A stretch of 9,921 nucleotides of DNA from Clostridiales bacterium. Lineage in GTDB: Bacteria > Bacillota > Clostridia > Lachnospirales > Lachnospiraceae. The notes below the pieces were generated by a model, which was given only the letters and a program-made list of their open reading frames with translations, was not told where the DNA came from and made no database searches. Position 1 is the first letter of the stretch. Every line of letters begins with the position of its first letter. The stretch is from positions 461-10,381 of the forward strand of contig JAHZHG010000064.1 in assembly GCA_019420425.1 (NCBI GenBank). The letters run 5' to 3'. Shown piece after piece: positions 1 through 6,963 of the stretch. Made by a program: the position numbers and the translations under genes.

Positions 1-15
1 AGAAAAATTGTGTTG

Positions 16-80
16 CTGCGGAGGACGCAGGGTACGTTCGAAAAACCTGCGGTTTTCCTCACTTTGCGGCTGTCGCCGCA
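16..80. other. Cluster of short hairpins, partly mutually exclusive
   Basis: Three perfect short stems follow one another: 16-20 with 26-30 (CTGCG/CGCAG, loop GAGGA), 42-47 with 51-56 (AAAACC/GGTTTT, loop TGC) and 65-70 with 75-80 (TGCGGC/GCCGCA, loop TGTC). The first two compete with an alternative fold in which 26-31 (CGCAGG) pairs with 46-51 (CCTGCG) and 21-25 (GAGGA) pairs with 56-60 (TCCTC). No convincing gene covers this stretch. It could be the 3' untranslated region of an upstream gene, an intergenic repeat of the REP type, or part of a leader RNA. The pairings are visible directly; any function is inference. Confidence 0.5.
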
Positions 81-148
81 TGGAAACGCAAAAACAGAGC
101 CTGCCTGGTGTGCGAGCACCCCATTCAGGCTCTGTTTTTGCGTTTCCA
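81..148. terminator. Long 23-bp inverted repeat, probable bidirectional intrinsic terminator
   Basis: Positions 81-103 are the exact reverse complement of 126-148. The core stem CAGAGCCTG (95-103) pairs with CAGGCTCTG (126-134) and is flanked by A5 on the left and T5 (135-139) on the right, the layout of an intrinsic terminator that could work in both directions. The apical part folds again: 107-110 (GGTG) pairs with 117-120 (CACC), a T-G wobble follows, and the cap is GCGA, which fits the GNRA tetraloop rule. It would insulate the operon starting at 274 from whatever lies upstream. A stem this long could also be a small mobile hairpin or a structured RNA. Confidence 0.6.
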
Positions 149-194
149 CCCTGCTCGTAGCTAAAAAAATGACACCATTAAAAAATATGGCGCA

Positions 195-223
195 TTTTTT
201 CGGACGGGGACTTCTTATATAAT
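195..223 (+). promoter_or_regulatory. Candidate operon promoter with weak -35
   Basis: A perfect TATAAT lies at 218-223. A 17-bp spacer places the -35 at 195-200, which reads TTTTTT and matches TTGACA poorly. A transcript would start near 230 and leave a leader of about 45 nt before the start codon at 274. A weak -35 beside a good -10 is typical of promoters needing an activator, which fits control by the AraC-type regulator encoded at the end of the operon. Two A-tract repeats (162-170 and 179-186) lie just upstream and could be regulator contacts or UP-element-like sequence. No riboswitch fold is apparent in the leader. Confidence 0.45.
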
Positions 224-273
224 CAAATCATCAAACAGAGCTGAACCAATACAGCGTAAGGAGGATAAGACAT

Positions 274-1596
274 ATGAAGATGAAAAAAGTAGTAGCCCTG
301 ATGCTTGCAGGCGCCATGACCGCCTCTCTCCCTGTGGTGAGTGTGAGTGCCTCTTCAGGGGAAAAGCTGGTGATCTGGACATTGTCAGCGGATCTGGAGC
401 AGTTTGCAGAGCAGTATGAGGAAAAAACGGGTACGGAGTGTGAAGTGGTAATTATCCAGCCCGCAGATTACCCGACAAAGGTACAGACCGCTATCCTGGC
501 AGGCGAAGAAGAGCCGGATATCGTAGTTGGCGAGCCGAAGATGCTGGACAGCTATTATGAGGCCGGACTGCTGGCAGACCTGGACGAGCTGGGCGCTTCT
601 GAATATGAGGGACAGATCGTGGACTACGTCTGGGAAGAGGGTAAGGATGCCGACGGCGTACAGCGGGCGATTTCCTACCAGATTACCCCGGCAGGCATCT
701 ATTACAGAAGAGATATCGCACAGGAAGTATTCGGCACCGAGGATCCGGAAGAAATCGGCAAGCTGTTTGCCGATTATGACACCATTCTGACTACTGCTGA
801 GACCCTGAAGCAGGCAGGCTACAAGATTTTCGCCTCCGACGGAGAAATGAACGTATTCTCCAACAAGGAGCCGTGGGTAGTAGACGGCGTACTGAATGTA
901 TGCCAGGCAAGGCTGGATTACATGGATCTCTGCATAAAGCTGTTCCAGGGGGATTATACCGCATATGCAACCCAGTGGACCGCTCCCTGGTATCAGGCAA
1001 TGGCAGGTGAGATTCCGGTATATCCCAGCGACACCAACCTGTGGGACGATGAAGCCCGCGCAGAGGCAGAGGCGAACGCAACTGAAACCACCCAGGTATT
1101 CGCATATGGTCTTCCCTCCTGGGGCGTGCTGACCATGAGAGACCACTACGAAGCAACCGAGGGCAAATGGGGCGTATGCACAGGACCGAGCGATGGCTTT
1201 GACGGCGGTACATATCTGGGAATCAATACAAACAGCGAGCGTAAAGAGCTGGCTTGGGACTTCATCAAGTTCTGCACACTGGACGACGATACGCTGAACT
1301 GGTGGCTGAAGGCCTCTAAGGGTGACACGGTATCCAAGCTGTCCGTGCTGGATGCACACAAGGAGGATGAGAACGAAACCTACGGCGGGCAGAAGCTGTA
1401 TCAGTTCTGGCTGGGACAGGCGGAGAAGATCGACCTTTCCATCGTAACCCCGTACGATCAGCAGATCGGCGACGCGTGGGGCAATGCAATTACGAATATC
1501 AAGACCGGACAGATGACCAAGGAAGAGGCAATCAGCGACTTCTACGACATCATTGAATCTGACTATCAGGGCGAAATCGTAGTAGAAAGAGACTAA
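274..1596 (+). CDS. Carbohydrate ABC transporter solute-binding protein (family 1), no lipobox
   Basis: This 440-residue protein has the length and layout of an extracellular family 1 solute-binding protein, which captures a sugar outside the membrane and delivers it to the permeases encoded next. The start is set by AAGGAGGA at 258-265, 8 nt before the ATG. Residues 1-26 form a Sec signal: a KMKK basic start, a hydrophobic stretch, then V24-S25-A26. Family-like segments include the early VIWT strand (about 33-36), a PDIVVGEP segment (about 81-88) and an EAGLLADLDEL stretch soon after. Unusually, residue 27 is Ser (TCT at 352-354), where a lipoprotein would carry Cys, so the protein would be cleaved by signal peptidase I and not lipid-anchored. 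The neighbouring permeases support a role in sugar uptake. Substrate unknown; the aromatic-rich sequence suggests a carbohydrate. Confidence 0.93.
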   Translation: MKMKKVVALMLAGAMTASLPVVSVSASSGEKLVIWTLSADLEQFAEQYEEKTGTECEVVIIQPADYPTKVQTAILAGEEEPDIVVGEPKMLDSYYEAGLLADLDELGASEYEGQIVDYVWEEGKDADGVQRAISYQITPAGIYYRRDIAQEVFGTEDPEEIGKLFADYDTILTTAETLKQAGYKIFASDGEMNVFSNKEPWVVDGVLNVCQARLDYMDLCIKLFQGDYTAYATQWTAPWYQAMAGEIPVYPSDTNLWDDEARAEAEANATETTQVFAYGLPSWGVLTMRDHYEATEGKWGVCTGPSDGFDGGTYLGINTNSERKELAWDFIKFCTLDDDTLNWWLKASKGDTVSKLSVLDAHKEDENETYGGQKLYQFWLGQAEKIDLSIVTPYDQQIGDAWGNAITNIKTGQMTKEEAISDFYDIIESDYQGEIVVERD

Positions 1597-1601
1597 GCGC
1601 A

Positions 1602-1642
1602 GGCAATAAAGGGGGAGACCGGCAAGGGTGTCCCCCTTTGCC
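1602..1642 (+). other. Intercistronic hairpin between binding protein and permease genes
   Basis: AAAGGGGGA at 1608-1616 pairs perfectly with TCCCCCTTT at 1631-1639. The stem can extend outward as 1602-1604 (GGC) with 1640-1642 (GCC) across a 3-nt bulge, and inward as ACC (1618-1620) with GGT (1627-1629). No T-run follows the stem, so it is not a standard intrinsic terminator. A hairpin here is expected to protect the 3' end of the binding-protein message or to reduce read-through, giving more binding protein than permease, as in the malE-malF intergenic region of enteric bacteria. The pairing is seen; the effect on expression is inferred. Confidence 0.6.
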
Positions 1643-1692
1643 ATGACGGACAAGAAAGAGCGTTATATTGTGCGGATGGGAGGATGGTACAT

Positions 1693-2625
1693 ATGGCCAG
1701 CACAAAAGCGGTAAAAAAGAAAAAAAGAAATATAGACAATACCGGTTATCTGTTTGTCCTGCCCTTTGTCATCGTATTTCTGATATTCAGTGTGTATCCG
1801 GTGCTTCGGACGCTGTATCTCAGCTTTATGAACTACAAAGGCTTTGGAGACCCCACGCCGGTGGGCCTGGCAAACTATGCCCGGGTAGTAAAGGATAAAT
1901 TTTTCTGGAGAGCATTGTGGAACACCGTAAAAATCTGGGGCGTAAATATTGTTGTACAGCTGGGACTGGCATTTTTGCTGACGATCGTGTTCAGCGATAT
2001 GAAATACAAGATCAAGGGCCTTGGCGTATTCCGTACCATATTTTATCTGCCGAACATCATTGCCGCTACCTCTGTGGCCTTCCTGTTCAAGACCTTGCTG
2101 GACTGGAAATACGGCTCGCTAAATAACCTGCTGATGAGCCTCGGCGTAATTGCAAAGGGAGCGCAGATCAACTGGCTTGGAGAACCGGGAATTGCCCCGT
2201 ATATTGTATCGATCATCGGCGCCTGGATGTGGTTCGGCAATTCGTTCATTGTACTGATGGCCGGCGTACAGGGAATCAGCAAGGACTATTTTGAGGCTGC
2301 AGCCATCGACGGAGCCGGAAGATGGAAAACCTTTGGGAAGATTACCATGCCGCTGCTGAGGCCGATTTTGATTTACGTATCCATTACCTCACTGATCGGC
2401 GGACTTCAGATGTTTGATATCCCGTTCCTGATGAACGACAAAGGCTCGGCCGGAAACCCGGCGGGCAGCCTGCAGACCGTGGTTATGTACCTGTACAAGT
2501 TTGGCTTTGAGGGCGGGGCGAAAAAGCAGGTGGGCTACGCTTCAGCCATTGCCTACAGCCTGTTCCTGATTGTACTGGTCGTATCGGTGATTCAATTTAA
2601 GGTAATGAATAAAAAGGAGGATTAA
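1693..2625 (+). CDS. Sugar ABC transporter permease, MalF/UgpA type
   Basis: This is an integral membrane subunit (310 residues from the chosen start) of a carbohydrate ABC importer of the CUT1 class. After a basic N-terminus (KKKKR), the first membrane span begins around GYLFVLPFVIVFLIF, a hallmark opening of UgpA/MalF-like permeases. The ATPase-docking EAA loop is clear: E201-A-A, G207, I217 and P220 fit the EAA-x3-G-x9-I-x-L/M-P consensus. The start at 1693 is preferred over the in-frame ATG at 1684 because GGGAGG (1678-1683) lies 9 nt before 1693 but directly abuts 1684. The stop overlaps the ribosome binding region of the next permease, so the two are probably translated together as a heterodimer. 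No ATPase gene is nearby. Confidence 0.95.
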   Translation: MASTKAVKKKKRNIDNTGYLFVLPFVIVFLIFSVYPVLRTLYLSFMNYKGFGDPTPVGLANYARVVKDKFFWRALWNTVKIWGVNIVVQLGLAFLLTIVFSDMKYKIKGLGVFRTIFYLPNIIAATSVAFLFKTLLDWKYGSLNNLLMSLGVIAKGAQINWLGEPGIAPYIVSIIGAWMWFGNSFIVLMAGVQGISKDYFEAAAIDGAGRWKTFGKITMPLLRPILIYVSITSLIGGLQMFDIPFLMNDKGSAGNPAGSLQTVVMYLYKFGFEGGAKKQVGYASAIAYSLFLIVLVVSVIQFKVMNKKED

Positions 2626-2628
2626 GGT

Positions 2629-3456
2629 ATGGCGGACAAAATAAAAAAATCGTTGATTTATCTGGCCCTGATTCTCCTGGCAGTGATTTGCCTTCTGCCA
2701 TTTTTGATGATGATGGTAAATGCAACGAGAAACGGAAACGAAATCATGACCTCATTTACCCTGATTCCAGGCAGCAGCCTGAAGGATAACTGGAGTGTGG
2801 TATCGGATTTCTTCAATATCTTCCGGGGAATTTTAAACAGTATTATTGTGGCCGTACCGGCTACCCTGCTGACGGCTTATTTCTCGGCAATGACGGCATA
2901 TGCCCTGGCGATTTACAAATTTAAGGGAAGAAATGTGCTTTTCGCCGTAATCCTGCTGTTCATGATGATTCCCGCACAGCTGGGACTGCTGGGCTTTTAT
3001 GATCTGGTCAGCTTCCTGCATCTGATCAATTCCTACATTCCGCTGATTGTACCGGCAATTGCATCACCGGGTATTGTATTTTTCCTGAAGCAGTATGTGG
3101 AATCCGTGCTTCCCCCGGCGCTTCTGGAGGCGGCCAGAATCGACGGGGCCGGCGAGCTGTATATCTTTCACCGGATTGTCCTGCCGATCATGGCTCCGGG
3201 GATTGCCACCATGTCCATCGGCGCGTTCATCGGAAACTGGAACAGCTACCTGACTCCGATGATTATCCTGACCAAGAAAGAGAAGTTCACGCTTCCGGTG
3301 CTGATTGCCACCTTAAATTCATCCACAGATATTGTGGCAAACCAGGGCGCGACGTATCTGGCGGTAGCCATCTCCGTCATCCCCATCCTGATCGTATTCT
3401 GCTTCTGCTCAAAGTATATCATCAGCAGTATTTCTGCGGGCAGCGTAAAGGAGTAA
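2629..3456 (+). CDS. Sugar ABC transporter permease, MalG/UgpE type
   Basis: This 275-residue protein is the second membrane subunit of the CUT1 importer. The first span follows a short basic N-terminus (KIKKSLIYLALILLAVICLLPF), and the conserved region around FKGRNVLF leads into the core spans. The EAA loop is E167-A-A, G173, I183 and L185-P186, where the cytoplasmic ATPase docks. The C-terminus is short and ends SAGSVKE; the S-x-G-x-x-KE ending is typical of MalG-type permeases. AAGGAGG at 2614-2620 lies 8 nt before the ATG and sits inside the end of the preceding gene, which implies coupled translation. Length is normal for the family. Substrate specificity is not set by this subunit in any way I can read. 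Confidence 0.95.
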   Translation: MADKIKKSLIYLALILLAVICLLPFLMMMVNATRNGNEIMTSFTLIPGSSLKDNWSVVSDFFNIFRGILNSIIVAVPATLLTAYFSAMTAYALAIYKFKGRNVLFAVILLFMMIPAQLGLLGFYDLVSFLHLINSYIPLIVPAIASPGIVFFLKQYVESVLPPALLEAARIDGAGELYIFHRIVLPIMAPGIATMSIGAFIGNWNSYLTPMIILTKKEKFTLPVLIATLNSSTDIVANQGATYLAVAISVIPILIVFCFCSKYIISSISAGSVKE

Positions 3457-3461
3457 ATTAC

Positions 3462-3490
3462 TTGCAATGTGACAAAAAATTCATTAATAT
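3462..3490 (+). promoter_or_regulatory. Possible internal promoter before SBP2-kinase-regulator genes
   Basis: TTGCAA (3462-3467) and TAATAT (3485-3490) are separated by 17 bp, and each matches the sigma-A consensus at four of six positions. The 69-nt gap is the widest in the operon apart from the one after SBP1. A constitutive low-level promoter here would keep the sensing genes present before induction. The match is modest and AT-rich spacers give such hits by chance. Confidence 0.3.
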
Positions 3491-3525
3491 TATCTCAGAA
3501 CCTGGTTGTGTGGGAGGATGGATTA

Positions 3526-5163
3526 ATGAAGAAATTCTGGCATAAATCTGCAGCGCTTGCCTGCTGCTGTATGGCGGTCATGGGAATGACGGCCTGCAGC
3601 GGCGGTCAGGCGCTGCAAAGCAGTTTGGAAGGAAATAGAGAAGGCAGTCGGGCAGAAGCGCCGGGCTGGGAACGCTACCAGGATACGCCGGTCAGCCTGG
3701 ACTGGTATGTCAATTTTTCCTGGTTTCAGGCTGACTGGGGAGAGAATCTGGTTTCGAAGAAGATTACGGAGGAGACAGGGATCCGTGTGAACTTCGTGAC
3801 TCCGGCGGGAAGCGAGGCAGAGAAGATGAACTCAATGATTGCCTCTGATACACTTCCGGATATTATTACCCTGGGCTGGTGGGAGAATCAGGCGCAGGAA
3901 ATGGTGGAAAAGGGGATGGTCTATCCGCTGAATGAGCTGGCAGAGGAATACGATCCGTATTTTTTTCAGGTTATCGACGCGGATACAGCCGGCTGGTATA
4001 CAAAGGAGGACGGCAACCTTTACTGCTATCCCAATTCCTCCTATACGCCCCAGGACTATAAGGAAAACGACAGTATTGGCTCCAATCAGAATTTTCTGGT
4101 GCGTAAGGATATCTACGAGGCAATCGGCAGCCCGGATATGACGACGCCGGAGGGCTTTTGCGCAGCGGTAAAGGCCGCGGCGGAGCAGTTCCCGGAGGTG
4201 GACGGCTATCCGCTGATCCCCATCGGCGCAGAGGAATTCCGCCAGTCAGGCTGCAATTCCTTTGATAAATACCTGCAGAATTTTCTCGCCGTACCCTATG
4301 AGACCGGCGGGGAGGCGGTTGACCGCCTGCTGAATCCGGACTATATTTCATGGCTGAAGGTGTTCCGCGAGCTGGGAGAGGAGGGCCTGCTGGCGGGTGA
4401 TATTTTTATTGACCGCAGAAGCCAGATCGAGGAAAAGATTGCACAGGGCAGGTATTTCTGTATGTTTTATCAGGGGCAGGACATGCTGGACCAGCAGAAG
4501 CTTCTGTATGACCGGAATCCGGATGGCGCCTACATGGCGGTGGACGGGCCGAAAAATGCGGCGGGCGACGATCCTACCCTGCCGGGAACCAGCATCAATG
4601 GCTGGACAGTTACGTTTATCTCCAAAAACTGCGCGGATCCCGCGCGCGCCATCTCCCTGCTGACCTACCTGATCAGCGAACGCGGGCAGAAGCTGACCTA
4701 TCTTGGCATCGAGGGAGAGATGTATGACGTGGTGGACGGCAAACCAGTCACCCGGCCTGAGGTACAGGCAGTGCTGGAGACAAACCGGGAGGAGTATGAC
4801 CGTGTGTACGGCGCGGATAATACCTACTGGATGTTTCAGGATAATGTCATGCAGATGCAGTGGGGCCTGCAGATTACAGAGGCAGAGCGTCAGATTAAGG
4901 AGTGGACGTATCCGTACACCATTTATGCCGGGCAGTATGAGGTGAATTTTGAAGCGGGGACAGAGGAGGCCAATATTTCCGCCCGTGTGGAGCAGGAGTG
5001 GGGCAAAACCCTGCCGGCGCTTCTGCTGGCCAAATCAGAAAACGAGTTTGACGAAATCTTTGCAGAATTTCTGGAAAAACGGGATTCCTACGGTTATGAG
5101 AAGGTGCTGAAGGCGACGACGGAGCAAATGCGGCAGATGAAGGAAAAGCTGGGACTGGAGTAA
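3526..5163 (+). CDS. Second extracellular solute-binding lipoprotein, long LipO/YtcQ-like type
   Basis: This 545-residue secreted lipoprotein has the general look of long extracellular solute-binding proteins related to Bacillus LipO/YtcQ. The chosen ATG is preceded by GGAGG (3513-3517) at 8 nt; an in-frame GTG at 3469 would add 19 residues ahead of the signal peptide and has no comparable ribosome binding site. The signal reads MKKFWHKS, then a hydrophobic core with three cysteines in a row (13-15), then lipobox M21-T22-A23-C24. C24 is the expected lipidated residue. A Ser/Gly/Glu-rich linker follows, and then the binding domain with a tryptophan- and tyrosine-rich start and a TLPDIITLGWW segment. 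It is the second binding protein in an operon with one permease pair and lies only 17 nt before the kinase gene. It may feed the importer, present ligand to the kinase, or both. Substrate unknown. Confidence 0.9.
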   Translation: MKKFWHKSAALACCCMAVMGMTACSGGQALQSSLEGNREGSRAEAPGWERYQDTPVSLDWYVNFSWFQADWGENLVSKKITEETGIRVNFVTPAGSEAEKMNSMIASDTLPDIITLGWWENQAQEMVEKGMVYPLNELAEEYDPYFFQVIDADTAGWYTKEDGNLYCYPNSSYTPQDYKENDSIGSNQNFLVRKDIYEAIGSPDMTTPEGFCAAVKAAAEQFPEVDGYPLIPIGAEEFRQSGCNSFDKYLQNFLAVPYETGGEAVDRLLNPDYISWLKVFRELGEEGLLAGDIFIDRRSQIEEKIAQGRYFCMFYQGQDMLDQQKLLYDRNPDGAYMAVDGPKNAAGDDPTLPGTSINGWTVTFISKNCADPARAISLLTYLISERGQKLTYLGIEGEMYDVVDGKPVTRPEVQAVLETNREEYDRVYGADNTYWMFQDNVMQMQWGLQITEAERQIKEWTYPYTIYAGQYEVNFEAGTEEANISARVEQEWGKTLPALLLAKSENEFDEIFAEFLEKRDSYGYEKVLKATTEQMRQMKEKLGLE

Positions 5164-5180
5164 AGAGGAGAGCGGGGCAG

Positions 5181-6962
5181 ATGAACTGGTTTGTAAACCA
5201 AAAACTCAACGTCAAGTTTACCGTGGTGATCGGGCTGATCATCATTATTCCGATTATCGTGATTTACCAGATCCTGTTCAATAACCTGAAAAGCACTACG
5301 GTCAAGCAGGTGGAGAACACGGCTGAGGAGACGATGGTGCAGACGTACAGCGAAATACAAAAGACGGTGGATCTGTGCAATATGTCCTCACAGATGTTCC
5401 TGAATAATCAGAAGCTGAACGAGGTTCTGGCCGGCCTGAAGCGGGGAGAGCATATGGAGACGGAGGAGCTGGTTTCCTTTTACCAGAACGATATCGCCAT
5501 GCTGGAGCGGCTGGTAAACAGCAACCCCTATCTCTACCGGATACGGGTCTATGCCGAGAGCAATGATTTCCTGGAGATGATGCCGATTTTGTACAGGCAC
5601 GAGCGGATGGAGACGCTGGCCTGGGCAGATACCTACGTTTCGGGGCAGTGGCAGTTTGACTATGAGGACAGCGGGGTGGGCAGTCTCTCCACCCGCAGCA
5701 GGGAGCACATCATGTCCCTGGTAACTTCATTTACGGATTATGAGCTGGGGGAGATCGGCGTGCTGGAGGTAGCGGTGGATATGACCCGGATTTTCCCGCA
5801 GCTCTTTGAGGGAAATGATAAGCTGTGGGGCTGTTTTGTCCTGGATGACGGAACGGTGTATTCCGGCGCGGTAAAACTGGAGGATCCGGAGGAGCTGCTG
5901 GAAGCGGCGGCGATGGAGGATAGCGGGGAGGCCGTTTACCGGGAAACGAAGCTTGCGGGAGAGACGGTGATTGTAGGATGTATGCCGGTAAAGGAGCTTT
6001 CCGGCCGACTGATCCAGGTGACCAGAATGAAGGAAGAGCTGGAATATATCGACATGCAGAAAAATATGTTTCTGGCCATCATGGCGGCCGTATTTGTGAT
6101 TGCCCTGCTGATCGTCAACTGGGTGGTCAGGATACTGCTGAAGCGATTTTACGCAGTGATGGATGTTATCCGCCAGGTACAGGGCGGGGCTCTGGAGGTT
6201 ACGGCCCGGGAGGATGGCAGTGACGAGATCAGCGAGCTGGGCGCGCAGATCAATAAAATGCTGGGACGGATCCGCGCGTTGATTGAAGAGAACGTTAACC
6301 GGGAGCGTCTGGCAAAAAATTCGGAGATACGCGCATTGCAGAATCAGATCAATGCCCACTTTATCTATAATGTACTGGAATCCATCAAGATGATGGCGGA
6401 GATCAATGAGGAGTATGATATTTCTGATGCGGTGACTTCTCTGGGAAGACTGCTGCGCTACAGCATGCGCTGGGTATCCCAGGAGGTGACTGTCCGTCAG
6501 GAGATTCAGTATATCCGGGATTATCTCGATCTGATGAATCTGCGCTATGATTACAAAATTAATCTGTCGCTGAAAATATCTGATCTGGTTTATGCTCAGA
6601 AAATCCCTAAAATGTCTCTCCAGCCGATTGTGGAAAACGCGATCTGTCACGGTATTGAGGAGCTGGCTGAGGACGCCAGCATCTATATCAAGGCGCTGGA
6701 ATATGACGGGTATTTTGTGCTGGAGATTACTGACTCCGGCCGGGGGATGACTCCTCAGCAGGTGGAGGAGCTGGAGAAAAAGATAGCCGGGGAGATCGAG
6801 GTCAGCGGAGGTTCGGGCAACGGCATTGGCCTGAAAAACGTGCAGGACCGGATACGGGTATCCTTTGGCGAGCCGTACGGCATCGGCGTGGTTTCCCGTG
6901 AGGGCTGCTATACGAAGGTAACGGTGACGATTCCGATTACGCAGAGGGAGGAGAAGGCGTGA
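5181..6962 (+). CDS. Sensor histidine kinase, YesM/LytS-like (His_kinase family)
   Basis: This 593-residue membrane sensor kinase phosphorylates the response regulator encoded next. Order of domains: short cytoplasmic start; first membrane span about 13-33; extracellular sensor region about 34-295; second span about 296-316; HAMP-like linker about 317-370; His_kinase domain with phospho-accepting H393 in Q-I-N-A-H-F-I-Y-N; ATPase domain with N-box (Q481-P, V484-E-N486), G1 box D518-S-G-R-G and G2 box G546-N-G-I-G-L551. All catalytic motifs are present. The residue before H393 is Ala, where Pro is usual. AGAGGAG at 5164-5170 precedes the ATG by 10 nt. Kinases of this class commonly control sugar-uptake operons. 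Its large extracellular region and its position behind a binding-protein gene make direct or SBP-mediated sugar sensing likely. Confidence 0.95.
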   Translation: MNWFVNQKLNVKFTVVIGLIIIIPIIVIYQILFNNLKSTTVKQVENTAEETMVQTYSEIQKTVDLCNMSSQMFLNNQKLNEVLAGLKRGEHMETEELVSFYQNDIAMLERLVNSNPYLYRIRVYAESNDFLEMMPILYRHERMETLAWADTYVSGQWQFDYEDSGVGSLSTRSREHIMSLVTSFTDYELGEIGVLEVAVDMTRIFPQLFEGNDKLWGCFVLDDGTVYSGAVKLEDPEELLEAAAMEDSGEAVYRETKLAGETVIVGCMPVKELSGRLIQVTRMKEELEYIDMQKNMFLAIMAAVFVIALLIVNWVVRILLKRFYAVMDVIRQVQGGALEVTAREDGSDEISELGAQINKMLGRIRALIEENVNRERLAKNSEIRALQNQINAHFIYNVLESIKMMAEINEEYDISDAVTSLGRLLRYSMRWVSQEVTVRQEIQYIRDYLDLMNLRYDYKINLSLKISDLVYAQKIPKMSLQPIVENAICHGIEELAEDASIYIKALEYDGYFVLEITDSGRGMTPQQVEELEKKIAGEIEVSGGSGNGIGLKNVQDRIRVSFGEPYGIGVVSREGCYTKVTVTIPITQREEKA

Positions 6963-6963
6963 A

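Noticed and set aside
10..222. Open frame of 70 codons on the + strand near the window start
   Set aside because: It runs through the hairpin cluster, the 23-bp inverted repeat and the promoter region, has no ribosome binding site, and its protein resembles nothing I know.
385..1653. Long antisense open frame (422 codons) opposite SBP1
   Set aside because: It mirrors the codon bias of a convincing sense gene, gives no recognisable protein and no ribosome binding site was seen.
1684..1692. ATG start giving the first permease three extra residues
   Set aside because: The ribosome binding site directly abuts it; the ATG at 1693 has correct spacing.
3469..3525. GTG start extending SBP2 by 19 residues
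   Set aside because: It would put polar residues before a normal lipoprotein signal, whereas the ATG at 3526 has a well-spaced GGAGG.
5727..6650. Antisense open frame (307 codons) opposite the kinase
   Set aside because: The sense strand carries all kinase motifs; the antisense product looks like low-information shadow sequence.
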